In this document: positions 38,528 through 47,718 of the stretch, in pieces | Numbering within the stretch: position 1 is the first letter of the stretch | Layout of the letters: the number at the start of each line of letters is the position of its first letter | Notes under the pieces: model-generated | Databases searched by the model: none | What the model saw: only the letters and a program-made list of their open reading frames with translations | What the model was told of the DNA's origin: nothing | Translations under genes and position numbers: made by a program | DNA from: Luteibacter rhizovicinus DSM 16549 | Lineage (GTDB): Bacteria; Pseudomonadota; Gammaproteobacteria; Xanthomonadales; Rhodanobacteraceae | DNA: 64,000 nucleotides | NCBI RefSeq assembly: GCF_001887595.1 | Contig: NZ_CP017480.1 | Location: forward strand, 1,178,001-1,242,000 | Reading direction: 5' to 3'

Positions 38528-40643
38528 GGACGATCTCCTTGGCAAGCGGCGCGTTTGGCATGTAGGCAGCGAGGACGGATTCACCGTCGAGCAGCGCCAT
38601 GCGGACGAGGTGAAGGTGGTCGAGCAGGTGGCGTACGCCCTCGTGCTCGCCGACGCTCGCGATTGCCGTTGCGACGGCGTCGCGCGCCAGCAGGTAACCG
38701 GGGGCGTCTGGCTTTTCGTAGAAGCGGGCCAGGGTACGCAGCGCCTCGGTGAGGTAAGGACGCAGCGTCGTCGGCAAGTCCGCGCGCGCCATGTCGTGGC
38801 GCAGCTCGATGAGCGCGCGACCGGTCTCGTGGACCGCCAGCGCCCAGGCGATCAGGGCGCGCGAATCCGCACTGCCCGGCTCCGTCTGCGCGACCACCTG
38901 GCTGACGAGGTCGTGGTTCACGCTCTCGAACCGATGACGGAGGCCTGGCAGCGGTGCTTCCGCGGCGAGCGCAACCTGTCCACGCAGCCGCGCGAGCTGG
39001 CGCCGACGCAGCCATGCGCTGCCGATCGCAGGCGGGATGACCACGAAGGACACAGCGGCCGCGCCAAGCCCGACGACCTGGGCAATCGCATCGTTGATGA
39101 AGTGCGCCGGGTCGTAGACCTGCACGTTCTTCAACGCGAGAATGTACGCCAGGCCCATCGCCCAGCCGAGACCATACGAGGCGAGACGCTTGCTCATCAT
39201 CATGACCAGCCCTATCGCCAGGAAGGGCGCGATGCCGATGACCAGCAACGGGTAGCCGTCTACCTGGGTCAGTACGAAGAACTCGCAGACAAAGGCTGCT
39301 GCCATGCCGGAGAGGTAGCCGAGCATGACCATCCAGGTCACACGTGTCGGATTGGGAATGGTCGCGAACAGGCCGGCGAACACGGTGGCGAGCAACATGG
39401 CACTGGAGCCGAGCGGCCACGCGCTGCAGATCCAGAAGGCGCCGAGGGCGAGCATCGTCAGGGTGGTGCGCAGGGTGGCGAGACCGGCACCGAGGAAATC
39501 GTTACCGCGATCGAAACGCACGCGTTCGCCCGAGGCGGCGATGACACGCGGCGCCTGTAGCGATGCCGCGGCGTCGACATACGCGTAAAGCTCGTCGACG
39601 AAACGCAGCAGCAAGGAGGCGCCGGTATCGAAGTCGCGGATGTCCTGCGTGTCGGTCAGCGAGGCGCGTAACGGCGACCGCTGCGCACGCAGGCTCTCGC
39701 GAGCCGTCGCCAGCCGTGGCAGCAACTCGCGCGCCACTACGCCGGCATCGATCGGCGCATCGAGCGCGGCACCGATGGGTGCATACAGCCGGACCAGCGT
39801 GTCGGCAGCGAGGTCGCGGTGAGCGCGCTTGAGTCGATTGATGAGGTGATGCAGCGACTGGAAGCTGGTCGAGGCCGCCATGAAGCGTTGGTTGAACAGA
39901 CGCAGGTGGCCGCTGCGGGCACGCGCCTCGGCATCTTCGAAAATCACCGAGCTGCGCAGATCCTCGAACGTCACGGCGTCACGGACAAAGCGCAGGTGTG
40001 CATTCTCCATGGTCTCGCGCGCCATGCGGCCACGGGTGCTGTCGCGCACGAAGGCGACGAAGTGCGAGAACTGCTCGCGCGCGGCGCGGCGCAGCACATC
40101 GCGCATGCGGCTGGGGAAGACCACGTCGTTGACGACGCCACTGACGGCGAGACCGAGCAACACCTCGCTGATGCGAGCCCATGAGGAATCGAAGACACCG
40201 GGCGGATTGTCGATCACGGGGATCGCGACGATCGCCGCGGTATAGCCACCCAGGACGAAGGCGTACGACTTGAAATTGCGGTACAGCGTGGCTCCGCCCG
40301 CGCACAGGCCGATCCACAGGGAGAGCGCAACGAGGAAAAGATCCCGCTGCTGCGGGAACGACGCGACGATGGCGATGGCCGCCGTGGCCCCGGCCAGCGT
40401 TCCGATGGCCCGGTAGAAGCTCTTCGCCAGCACCATGCCCGACTGCCGGTTCGCCACGATGACCGTGGTCAGCATGGCGGTCGACGGCGCCGGCAAAGCG
40501 AAGCGCATGGCCAGCCAGCCGGTCAGGAAGAATGCGATCAGCGTCTTCACGACGAACAGCCACACGGAGGCCTCCTCGCGCAGCGTCTCGACGACGACCT
40601 GGCGGGTGGCGGGTGGTGTGATGGCGAGATCGGACGCGGACAT
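38517..40643 (-). CDS. FUSC-family transporter, AaeB-like
   Basis: Inner-membrane transporter of the aromatic acid exporter / fusaric acid resistance family. The 708-residue protein has an N-terminal membrane block (VKTLIAFFLTGWLAMRFALP and following helices to about 170), a cytosolic domain rich in Arg and Leu, a second membrane block (about 360-520) and a C-terminal domain. This two-block layout is the AaeB type. It is the first gene of the three-gene pump and is preceded by 12 bases and a MarR gene, which probably regulates it. Confidence 0.92.
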   Translation of the reverse strand: MSASDLAITPPATRQVVVETLREEASVWLFVVKTLIAFFLTGWLAMRFALPAPSTAMLTTVIVANRQSGMVLAKSFYRAIGTLAGATAAIAIVASFPQQRDLFLVALSLWIGLCAGGATLYRNFKSYAFVLGGYTAAIVAIPVIDNPPGVFDSSWARISEVLLGLAVSGVVNDVVFPSRMRDVLRRAAREQFSHFVAFVRDSTRGRMARETMENAHLRFVRDAVTFEDLRSSVIFEDAEARARSGHLRLFNQRFMAASTSFQSLHHLINRLKRAHRDLAADTLVRLYAPIGAALDAPIDAGVVARELLPRLATARESLRAQRSPLRASLTDTQDIRDFDTGASLLLRFVDELYAYVDAAASLQAPRVIAASGERVRFDRGNDFLGAGLATLRTTLTMLALGAFWICSAWPLGSSAMLLATVFAGLFATIPNPTRVTWMVMLGYLSGMAAAFVCEFFVLTQVDGYPLLVIGIAPFLAIGLVMMMSKRLASYGLGWAMGLAYILALKNVQVYDPAHFINDAIAQVVGLGAAAVSFVVIPPAIGSAWLRRRQLARLRGQVALAAEAPLPGLRHRFESVNHDLVSQVVAQTEPGSADSRALIAWALAVHETGRALIELRHDMARADLPTTLRPYLTEALRTLARFYEKPDAPGYLLARDAVATAIASVGEHEGVRHLLDHLHLVRMALLDGESVLAAYMPNAPLAKEIVHAS

Positions 40644-40655
40644 GAGGGGTGCTTC

Positions 40656-41147
40656 TTACTCGCCGTACCCGGCGAGCATCTTCTTCAGCAGGACCTCGAG
40701 CTGGGCCTGTTCGGTGGCATCCAGCTTGCGGGTCTGCCGGAACAGAAGGCTGACGATATCGGGGAGGAAGCTTTCGATCAGCGCGATACCTTCGGGGGTC
40801 AGCGTCAGCGTGACCTTGCGCCGATCGTCTTCGCTGGAGGCGCGCGCGATGTAGCCCTTCTCACAGAGCTGCGTGGTCAGCCGGGTCACGTTGGCCGACT
40901 TTTCGCCAGCGGCATCGGCCAGTTGCGAGGGATTGAGCGCGTTATCCGGCGAGCCGTACATCATCATCAGGATGTTGTACTCAGGATGATTGAGCCCGTA
41001 GGGCTTCATCACCGCGTTGGCTTCGTCGTGGATCTCCTTGTAGAGATGCTTGATCAGCCGGACAAGCGCCGCCGGGTCGCGCGGGAAGCCCGGATATTTC
41101 GAGCGCGTGACCTGTAGCCGAGCTTCGGTGGGGGCGAAATCACTCAT
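40656..41147 (-). CDS. MarR-family transcriptional regulator of the aae-like efflux operon
   Basis: Winged-helix DNA-binding repressor, 163 residues. NPSQLADAAGEKSANVTRLT is the HTH recognition region, followed by CEKGYIARASSEDDRRKVTL, the wing motif (DxRxxx-L-T) diagnostic of MarR. It lies directly upstream of the efflux genes on the same strand and would be transcribed with them from the promoter at 41178-41205. By family knowledge, an aromatic compound likely relieves repression. Confidence 0.92.
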   Translation of the reverse strand: MSDFAPTEARLQVTRSKYPGFPRDPAALVRLIKHLYKEIHDEANAVMKPYGLNHPEYNILMMMYGSPDNALNPSQLADAAGEKSANVTRLTTQLCEKGYIARASSEDDRRKVTLTLTPEGIALIESFLPDIVSLLFRQTRKLDATEQAQLEVLLKKMLAGYGE

Positions 41148-41177
41148 GAGGGCGTCCTGTCGGCGGATTGCCTCATA

Positions 41178-41205
41178 AGTATATAGTTCATTTCTGTATT
41201 ATCAA
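41178..41205 (-). promoter_or_regulatory. Sigma-70 promoter of the marR-aae operon
   Basis: On the minus strand TTGATA (41205-41200) and TATACT (41183-41178) are separated by 16 bases, in a strikingly AT-rich stretch. The start of transcription would fall near 41171, leaving a short leader before the MarR ATG at 41147. Confidence 0.75.
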
Positions 41206-41848
41206 TACCTGTTGCATTCTTGGAATAGCAGCCTATTCGCCCCTAAGTTGTCGCCAGCGCTTAAGCCCAGCACTTGACCCTTAAAGACGCCAATTACCCT
41301 TAAGACGCGCAGTGAACACCTTTTTCGGGCTTTAACCGGGGCATTTCGCGGGCAGCCAGGTGCGCCTAGCCCATTACCGTTCACCCAACCCCGCCCGCGG
41401 TGGCCTATCCCACGCACCCCCTTTTCAGGCATGAGCTGGCCCTGGACGCGCTGGCAGTCGCGCAAGTCGGACGCAAGGACGTCGGCTTGCCACGTGAAGG
41501 GCCAGCCCGATTGCTGTCAGATCCAACGAAACTCGCTCATCGCCACTCCCGCTGTGAGCCGGTTAGACGCAGTATTCGACTCAAGGGCCACCGGGGATAG
41601 AGGGCGGACGGGCTTACCCGCATTTTCGGCACACATTTCTCCGTCAACTGGGCGCCGGCAAGGAACCGGTGCGGCGATGCGGGGCCTCGGAAGGCTGTGT
41701 CGAAGCTGCCCGGCCGCGGAGCGAAGCGCGAAAACAGCCGAACCAATGGATTAGATCGTTAGGCGTATTGCCGGTGCCCTGCGAGGGCAGGACCCTCAGG
41801 CGTCGATCGGCCGACGGCCGCTCGCTCTGGGTACCGGAGGCATCGCGC
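41206..41848. other. Gene-free leader upstream of the CHAT-SIR2 operon
   Basis: About 640 bases between the divergent MarR promoter and the first operon gene hold no reading frame I can support; the open frames here have no recognisable protein character. Composition is mixed, with several TTAAG-like AT pockets (41252-41315) before GC-rich sequence. It must carry the promoter of the operon, but I see no convincing -35/-10 pair. A frame at 41431 opens MSWPWTRW and could be a decayed gene remnant. Confidence 0.4.
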
Positions 41849-44005
41849 ATGTCCGTTCGCGAGATCGAGATCCGTATCGAACGCGCAGACGATGCCCTGT
41901 GGCGTCTCGACATGCGCCTCACCGACCCCGACAACGACCTCGAAAACGTCCTGGTGGACCGGGCGGATATCTCGATCGACGTGGACGCGCTGGCGCGCGA
42001 GACGGATCGTGACGCCTACGGGAAGCGGCTGTCGGCCATGCTGTTCGGTGTCTCGGATGCCGACCCGGTGGGCGTGGCATTCCGAGACGCGCGCAGGGCG
42101 ACCGGTGGCGACGAGGCGCTTCGCGTGCGGCTTTCCATCGCCGCTGATGCTTCGCCCCTGCATGGCCTGCGTTGGGAAACGCTGCGCGATCCCGGCGACG
42201 GATCCCGCCTCCTCGTGCAGGACAACTTCTGGTTTTCCCGCTTCCTTGCCGTGCACGATGTCCGTTACCGGCCGGCGACACGACATCGGGGCTTCGACGC
42301 GCTCGTGGTCGTGGCGAATCCCACGGATATCGAGAGCAAGTGGCGTCTTCCCGCGATCCCGCGCGACGACGTCGTGGCGCGAGCCCGAGCCGCGGTGGCG
42401 AGTGCCGCGCGCGACTCGATGGTCGACATGCGTTGCCATGTCCTCGAGGGACAGGCATCGCTGACGAACCTGCGCGACGCGCTGACCTGGCTGGACATCG
42501 ACATCCTCTACCTTGTATGCCACGGCGCGTTCGCACAGGGAAGTCCGCGCCTCCTGCTGGAAGGAAGCGACGGTACGGGACAATCCGTATCCGGCGCGGC
42601 CTTCGTGGAATGCGTGCGCGATATCGAGCGGCGTCCCCGGCTGGTCCTCCTCGCTTCGTGCGAAGGCGCCGGCGCGATGGACGACGAGGAACACGAAGGT
42701 GCCCTAGCCGCCGTCGGTCCCAGTCTTGCCGCGGCCGGTATCCCCGCGGTGGTCGCCATGCAGGGAACGATCAGCATGGCGTCGTCCGACCGCTTCATGC
42801 CACGCCTTCTCGCGGAGCTCTCGCGATCGGGCCGTGTCGACCGGGCGATGTCGGTGGGCCGGGCTTCGATCCGCGAAGAGGACGATTGGTGGATGCCCGT
42901 CCTGTTCATGCGCCTGAAAAGCGGCCGTCTCTGGCAGGGCATGCGTGGCGACGCGGAAGACCTGGACGTCGTGGAAGCGGTGGCCGCCGACATGGAGATC
43001 GGGCAGTGCGTTCCGGTCCTCGGCCCGGGACTGATCGAGCCGTTATTCGGCTCGTCGCGCGATATCGCACAACGCTGGGCCGAGCGCTACGCATTCCCTC
43101 TCGCACCCGGCGATCGCGACGACCTGGCCCAGGTGGCCCAATACCTCACTTACCGGCAGAGCAGGAACATGGCGCTGGGCGAGCTGCGCAAGGAGCTCGT
43201 CGCGCGCATCCGCGAAACCTACGCGGACGACCTGCGCCGGATCGAAGCCGCGACCGGCGAGAAACTGCTCGGCGCACCGGTGCTCCCGGGTCTCCTCGAC
43301 AGCCTGGTACGCCACGTGGGAAAGGTCGAGCGCGACCGCAATCCAAGGGATCCGCACCGGCTCCTTGCCGCGATGCCTTTCCCCGTCTTCATCAACGCGA
43401 ACAGGGACAACCTTCTTTGCGATGCGCTGGAGGAGGCGGGAAAGAAGCCGCACGTCGCCATGTGCACCTGGGTGAAGGAGCGCACTCGGGACAACAAGGA
43501 GACCCTTCGCTACGTCAAGTTCGGCGAACCGCTGCCGCCCGACTTCGAGCCCAGCGAGCAGACGCCGCTTATCTTCCACGTCTTCGGCAACCTCGCCGAC
43601 CAGAACAGCATCGTGCTGACGGAAGACGACTACTTCGATTTCCTTATCGCCGTGACGGCCACGCGGGCCGTATCGGGATTGCGCGTTCCGTCGGTGGTCA
43701 CAAACGCGCTGTCGGGCTCGGGACTGATGCTGCTCGGCTTCCAGCCCGACGACTGGGGCCTGCGCGTGCTCCTGCGCGGGGTGCTGATCCGTTCGGGCGC
43801 GCCGGCCAGCCAGGGCAGCGTGCGCGTCGCCGTGCAGATGGCCTTCGACGAGGGGGTCAGCCTGAACCCCGAACGGGCCGCGCAATACGTGGCCAAATAT
43901 TTCGATGCGAACTTCGATACCCGCGTCTTCTGGGGTTCGGCAAGCGATTTCGTCGACCGACTCGCGGATGTCTGGGCACGTCGTTCGACGGCGGCCGTCG
44001 CATGA
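41849..44005 (+). CDS. CHAT caspase-like protease fused to SIR2-like domain
   Basis: First gene of a four-gene, conflict-type operon, 718 residues from ATG at 41849 (MSVREIEIRIERADDALWRL). Residues about 20-360 are a CHAT (caspase-HetF-associated-TPR) peptidase: HGLRWETLRDPGDG leads into it, catalytic His225 is in LYLVCHGAF and catalytic Cys271 in LVLLASCEGAG. Residues about 384-660 are a SIR2-like domain: VPVLGPGLIEPLF as the nucleotide-binding start, NxD at 518-520 in FINANRDNLL, and the signature NSIVLTEDDYFDFL. SIR2-like domains in such contexts often consume NAD+ in immunity. The usual catalytic HG in the HG-dL segment reads HVFGNL, so His577 is shifted by two positions. No signal peptide or membrane span. 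Its stop overlaps the next ATG (ATGA), implying coupled translation. Role as an immune effector is inferred. Confidence 0.85.
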   Translation: MSVREIEIRIERADDALWRLDMRLTDPDNDLENVLVDRADISIDVDALARETDRDAYGKRLSAMLFGVSDADPVGVAFRDARRATGGDEALRVRLSIAADASPLHGLRWETLRDPGDGSRLLVQDNFWFSRFLAVHDVRYRPATRHRGFDALVVVANPTDIESKWRLPAIPRDDVVARARAAVASAARDSMVDMRCHVLEGQASLTNLRDALTWLDIDILYLVCHGAFAQGSPRLLLEGSDGTGQSVSGAAFVECVRDIERRPRLVLLASCEGAGAMDDEEHEGALAAVGPSLAAAGIPAVVAMQGTISMASSDRFMPRLLAELSRSGRVDRAMSVGRASIREEDDWWMPVLFMRLKSGRLWQGMRGDAEDLDVVEAVAADMEIGQCVPVLGPGLIEPLFGSSRDIAQRWAERYAFPLAPGDRDDLAQVAQYLTYRQSRNMALGELRKELVARIRETYADDLRRIEAATGEKLLGAPVLPGLLDSLVRHVGKVERDRNPRDPHRLLAAMPFPVFINANRDNLLCDALEEAGKKPHVAMCTWVKERTRDNKETLRYVKFGEPLPPDFEPSEQTPLIFHVFGNLADQNSIVLTEDDYFDFLIAVTATRAVSGLRVPSVVTNALSGSGLMLLGFQPDDWGLRVLLRGVLIRSGAPASQGSVRVAVQMAFDEGVSLNPERAAQYVAKYFDANFDTRVFWGSASDFVDRLADVWARRSTAAVA

Positions 44006-47000
44006 ACGCGCAGGCCGGGCAGGTTGTCGAGGCGGAAGTCGTCACCGCCAACCCCTTCGTCGGGCCGATGCCTATCCGCGAAGGCCAGCCCATCTACGGG
44101 CGATCCCGCGAGATACGCGAGCTTGCGGAACTGCTAGTCAGCGAGCGCGTGGTGGTGCTGATGTCGCAGTCCGGGGCGGGTAAGACATCGTTGATCCATG
44201 CGGGGCTGCTTCCGCTGCTGCGCTCGCGCGCGCGCAACCGGTTTCGTCCCCTGCCTACCGTCCGCCTCGCGCATGCGTCCGCAGCGGGCGAAGGTAACAT
44301 CTATGTCGATACGGTCCTCCGGCAGCTCGAGGCAGAGCGGCCCGTGGAGGAGCAGTGGCCGGCCGAGCGGCTTGCCAGGCACAGCCTCACGTCGTATGTC
44401 GTCGAGCGCTATGAGGCGGAAAAGGACCTGCTCCTGCTGGTGCTCGACCAGTTCGAGGAACTCTTCACGCTGCACCGGTCGGATACCGACGCCAAGCATG
44501 CGTTCATCCGCCAGCTGAGCGATCTGCTGGCGGGCGTGGACGAGGAGGACGATCACGACGGGGAGGACGGCGCGGAGGGTGGACGGGCAGGCGCTTCGGT
44601 ACCGGTCGTCTGGACCTTGATCTCGATGCGCGAGGATTTCCTCGCCGAACTCGAGCCGTTGCGCGCGCACATGCCCACCGGCCTCGCGTTTCGCTACCGC
44701 CTGCTGCCGCTGGATCGCGACGCCGCCGCCCAGGCCATCTGCGGCCCGGCCGCCGGACGCATCACGCAGGCTGCGGCATATTGGCTGGCCGACGACCTAC
44801 GTGCGATGGGAGCGGGCGGGACCGCGGACGCGCCCGATACGGCACGCCGGCTCGGTCGTTATGTGGAACCGATGCTCCTTCAGGTCAGTTGCCTGCGCCT
44901 GTGGGACAAGGTCGTCCTCGGCGAATCCCGTGCCGTGGAGGTCGGCGACATCGGCGGTGGCGGCGAGCACAGCGGAAAGAGCGGCCAGGTGGACGCGGCA
45001 CTCGGCAGCTTCTACGCGGCAGCCGTCGAGACCTCCGCCAAGACCAGCGGGGCCAGCCAGCGCGCGCTGCGCGATTTCGTCGAGAGCCAGCTGATCACGC
45101 CTTCCGGGCTGCGCGCGCGCCCGCGCCGCGATCCCTACCTTTCACCGTCGACGAACACGGCGATCGACCTGCTCGAAGGCCGCCACCTGCTGCGGATCGA
45201 AACTGACGAAGGAGGGCAGATCGTCGAACTGGTGCACGATCGCCTCATCGCGCCGATCCGCGCCGACAACGCGGCATGGCGAAACGGGAACCTCTCTGTC
45301 ATCCAAAAGGCGGCGGCGCTCTGGGCAGGCGCCGACCGTCCCCGCGAGATGCTGCTGTACGGCGACAACCTCGACCGCGGCATCGCCCAGGCGGAGGCTC
45401 CGGCCGGTCCCGATGGCTTGAGTATCACCGAGCGCGCCTTCGTCAAGGCATCGATAGACGAGCGGAACCGGTTGCGCCGCGACAGGCTCATGCGGCGTGC
45501 GCTGATCGGCGTCTGTTTTGTGCTGACCGTGTTGTGCCTCGCGATCGCATGGTTCTACCGCGAAGTGCAGATGGTCCGGCTCAACCACATCGGTGCCGAA
45601 TTGCGCAGCTACGGCCGGGTGGAGGCCAACGACGAACTCCTGGACGTTGCCCGGAAGGACGCGTCCGACCTGGTCGACGGCACGATGATCGAAGTACTCG
45701 GCGGGCAGGCTCCCGCCTTGTCCACGCTGGCAAGGCATGGCGGCATCGTGCGGGCCGTGGCGTTCACCCCGGACGGAAGGCAGGTTCTTTCCGCCGGTTG
45801 GGACAGGACATTGCGTGTCGCGTCGTTTCCCGATCGCGCGGGCGAGCCCGGCGCGACCGCCAACCCGTCCGGCATCAATGCCATGGCGGTGCAGCCAGGC
45901 GGAAACATCGTGGTCCTAGGCGACAATGACGGCACGGTTTCGTTCTGGCGCAGGGAGGGAAACGCAGCCACGCTGCTCCATCGAAGCAAGATAGCCGGCA
46001 GGGCCGTCACCGCGGTCGCGTTCAACGACGATGGCTCGCTCCTTGCCATGGCGACCGCGGACAAACGCCTGCTCCTGCAACCGGTGGCGCCCGATGGCAC
46101 GCCCGGACAGGAAGAAGTCGTCGATGCCAGGACGGTTCATCATTCGTCGATCTATCGCATCGCGTTCGTGCCAGGAACTTCCGGGAAGCTGATCTCGGGA
46201 GACTGGAACGGGCATCTTGTCCTGTGGTCGCGCGATGCGACGAAGGGCGAGACGGACATGGAGCGAAAGCTCGAGGTCGCTCCCGGCGAAAGCGAGGCGA
46301 CACGCTCGATGGCCGTCAGTCCGGATGGGCGCTGGCTGGCGGTGGGCGACGATCATGGCGTCCTGCGGCTCTGGGACCTGGCCGATGCCTCGCAGATGGA
46401 AGGCCGTAAGCCGGGCAAGGTGACGGACCATCAGAGCTGGGTCAATGCCGTGGCGTTCTCCCCGGACGGAAAGATCCTCGTGTCGGCAGGGCAGGACGAA
46501 GCCCTCAAACGCTACGATTTCAACCCCGCGGCGGCGACCGTCGAGGATGCCGTGGTCTCGGCGACGGAGGTCGGCGGATGGGGCGAGAAGCTCTACAGCA
46601 TCGCGTTCGATCCCGCGAATGCGAAACGCCTCGCCGTCGGCGGAAGCCGTTACGTACGCGCCGTCGACATCGATGGCGTGAATGCCTTGACCACACGATT
46701 CGACACGTCCGGCACGAAGCCGCCGCGCGATGTCGCCTCGTCGGGTGAATGGGTCGTCGCGTTGCGCCAGGATGGAAGTGCGGTAGACGTGTGGCGCCGC
46801 CGGAACGGCGCACTGCTGGCGCAGCCGGCCTTGCCGCTGGCATCGCCGGCAAGCCGGATCGCATTCGATGGAAAGGGAGCGCGTCTTGCGATCCTCGGCG
46901 AATCGCACGATCGGGTCGATATCCTCGCCTGGCCCGGAGGAACGCTCACCGCCACCGCGCCGGCGACCAGATCGACCAGCTGTGCATCCTCCGGTTCCGG

Positions 47001-47718
47001 GACTCCCGCCTCCCTCGCCTTCAGCCGCGAAGGCGATTACCTGGCCACGCTGGACTATGGCGCGGTGACCATCCGGTCGACGAAAGACTGGAAATCGATT
47101 TCCACGCCGCTGTGCGGTGTCAGAGCAATAGCCGTCGGTGAAAAACAGCTGGCATACACCCGCACCCTCGCCAACTCGGAAGCGGTGGGACTTGTGCCGC
47201 TCGACAATCCGGTGCGGAACGTGGAATGGACCTTTTCCAGCGATGCGCCGGTCAACGCATTGGTTTTCAGCCCCGGAGGCGAGTGGCTGATCGCAGGTAC
47301 GAACGATGGCAGGGTCTGGGGATGGGCACGCAAGGGCGAGGGGTACAACGGGAATGCGTATGAGATCTCCTCGCTGCACCATAACGGCATCAGCCAGCTG
47401 GCTTACCTGCCCGACCCCGCCGGGAAATCGCATTCACGCTACCTCCTGCTTGCGGCGGACACCGACGGTGTCCTGGGCGTGTGCCGCGGAAATTTCGCGG
47501 GCGGAAGGTCCGAAGCCTCACGCCCGCAGTGCGGCAAGGTCATGGACCTCCCGGCCGGCGTACGCAGGCTCAGCGCCGTGGACGACCAGGTGATCGTCGT
47601 CACCGACCATCTCTACACCATGAACCTCGACCACAGAACGATGTTTGATCGCGCCGATCGGCTTTCATGGTGCAAGGGTATGAATCATGGTGTGTGCAGC
47701 GAGGACGACAGCCAATGA
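44002..47718 (+). CDS. STAND NTPase with transmembrane segment and WD40 propeller (nSTAND1-like)
   Basis: Likely sensor/scaffold of the operon, 1238 residues. An NTPase of the novel STAND (nSTAND1) type begins with YGRSREIREL, Walker A SQSGAGKTS at 55-63 and Walker B LLLVLDQFEEL near 144-154. The sensor-like arginine is in LISMREDFLAEL and the winged-helix end is at VELVHDRLIAPI (408-419). A D/E-rich insert lies at about 180-192. One transmembrane segment follows at 498-518, and then at least eight WD40-type repeats fill the rest, e.g. VRAVAFTPDGRQVLSAGWDR, MAVSPDGRWLAVGD, VNAVAFSPDGKILVSAGQDE and ALVFSPGGEWLIAG. So the NTPase and propeller lie on either side of a membrane span. The ATG overlaps the CHAT-SIR2 stop and the stop overlaps the next ATG. 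The frame is open far upstream (42172), antiparallel in meaning to the CHAT gene, and that extension is spurious. Confidence 0.88.
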   Translation: MNAQAGQVVEAEVVTANPFVGPMPIREGQPIYGRSREIRELAELLVSERVVVLMSQSGAGKTSLIHAGLLPLLRSRARNRFRPLPTVRLAHASAAGEGNIYVDTVLRQLEAERPVEEQWPAERLARHSLTSYVVERYEAEKDLLLLVLDQFEELFTLHRSDTDAKHAFIRQLSDLLAGVDEEDDHDGEDGAEGGRAGASVPVVWTLISMREDFLAELEPLRAHMPTGLAFRYRLLPLDRDAAAQAICGPAAGRITQAAAYWLADDLRAMGAGGTADAPDTARRLGRYVEPMLLQVSCLRLWDKVVLGESRAVEVGDIGGGGEHSGKSGQVDAALGSFYAAAVETSAKTSGASQRALRDFVESQLITPSGLRARPRRDPYLSPSTNTAIDLLEGRHLLRIETDEGGQIVELVHDRLIAPIRADNAAWRNGNLSVIQKAAALWAGADRPREMLLYGDNLDRGIAQAEAPAGPDGLSITERAFVKASIDERNRLRRDRLMRRALIGVCFVLTVLCLAIAWFYREVQMVRLNHIGAELRSYGRVEANDELLDVARKDASDLVDGTMIEVLGGQAPALSTLARHGGIVRAVAFTPDGRQVLSAGWDRTLRVASFPDRAGEPGATANPSGINAMAVQPGGNIVVLGDNDGTVSFWRREGNAATLLHRSKIAGRAVTAVAFNDDGSLLAMATADKRLLLQPVAPDGTPGQEEVVDARTVHHSSIYRIAFVPGTSGKLISGDWNGHLVLWSRDATKGETDMERKLEVAPGESEATRSMAVSPDGRWLAVGDDHGVLRLWDLADASQMEGRKPGKVTDHQSWVNAVAFSPDGKILVSAGQDEALKRYDFNPAAATVEDAVVSATEVGGWGEKLYSIAFDPANAKRLAVGGSRYVRAVDIDGVNALTTRFDTSGTKPPRDVASSGEWVVALRQDGSAVDVWRRRNGALLAQPALPLASPASRIAFDGKGARLAILGESHDRVDILAWPGGTLTATAPATRSTSCASSGSGTPASLAFSREGDYLATLDYGAVTIRSTKDWKSISTPLCGVRAIAVGEKQLAYTRTLANSEAVGLVPLDNPVRNVEWTFSSDAPVNALVFSPGGEWLIAGTNDGRVWGWARKGEGYNGNAYEISSLHHNGISQLAYLPDPAGKSHSRYLLLAADTDGVLGVCRGNFAGGRSEASRPQCGKVMDLPAGVRRLSAVDDQVIVVTDHLYTMNLDHRTMFDRADRLSWCKGMNHGVCSEDDSQ

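Noticed and set aside
41431..41754. 108-codon frame starting MSWPWTRW in the leader
   Set aside because: Poor protein character after the first residues; kept only as a possible remnant.
42172..44001. Upstream extension of the STAND gene to an 1848-codon frame
   Set aside because: It runs through the CHAT-SIR2 gene in another frame, is arginine/proline-rich nonsense, and the ATG at 44002 overlapping the upstream stop is the natural start.
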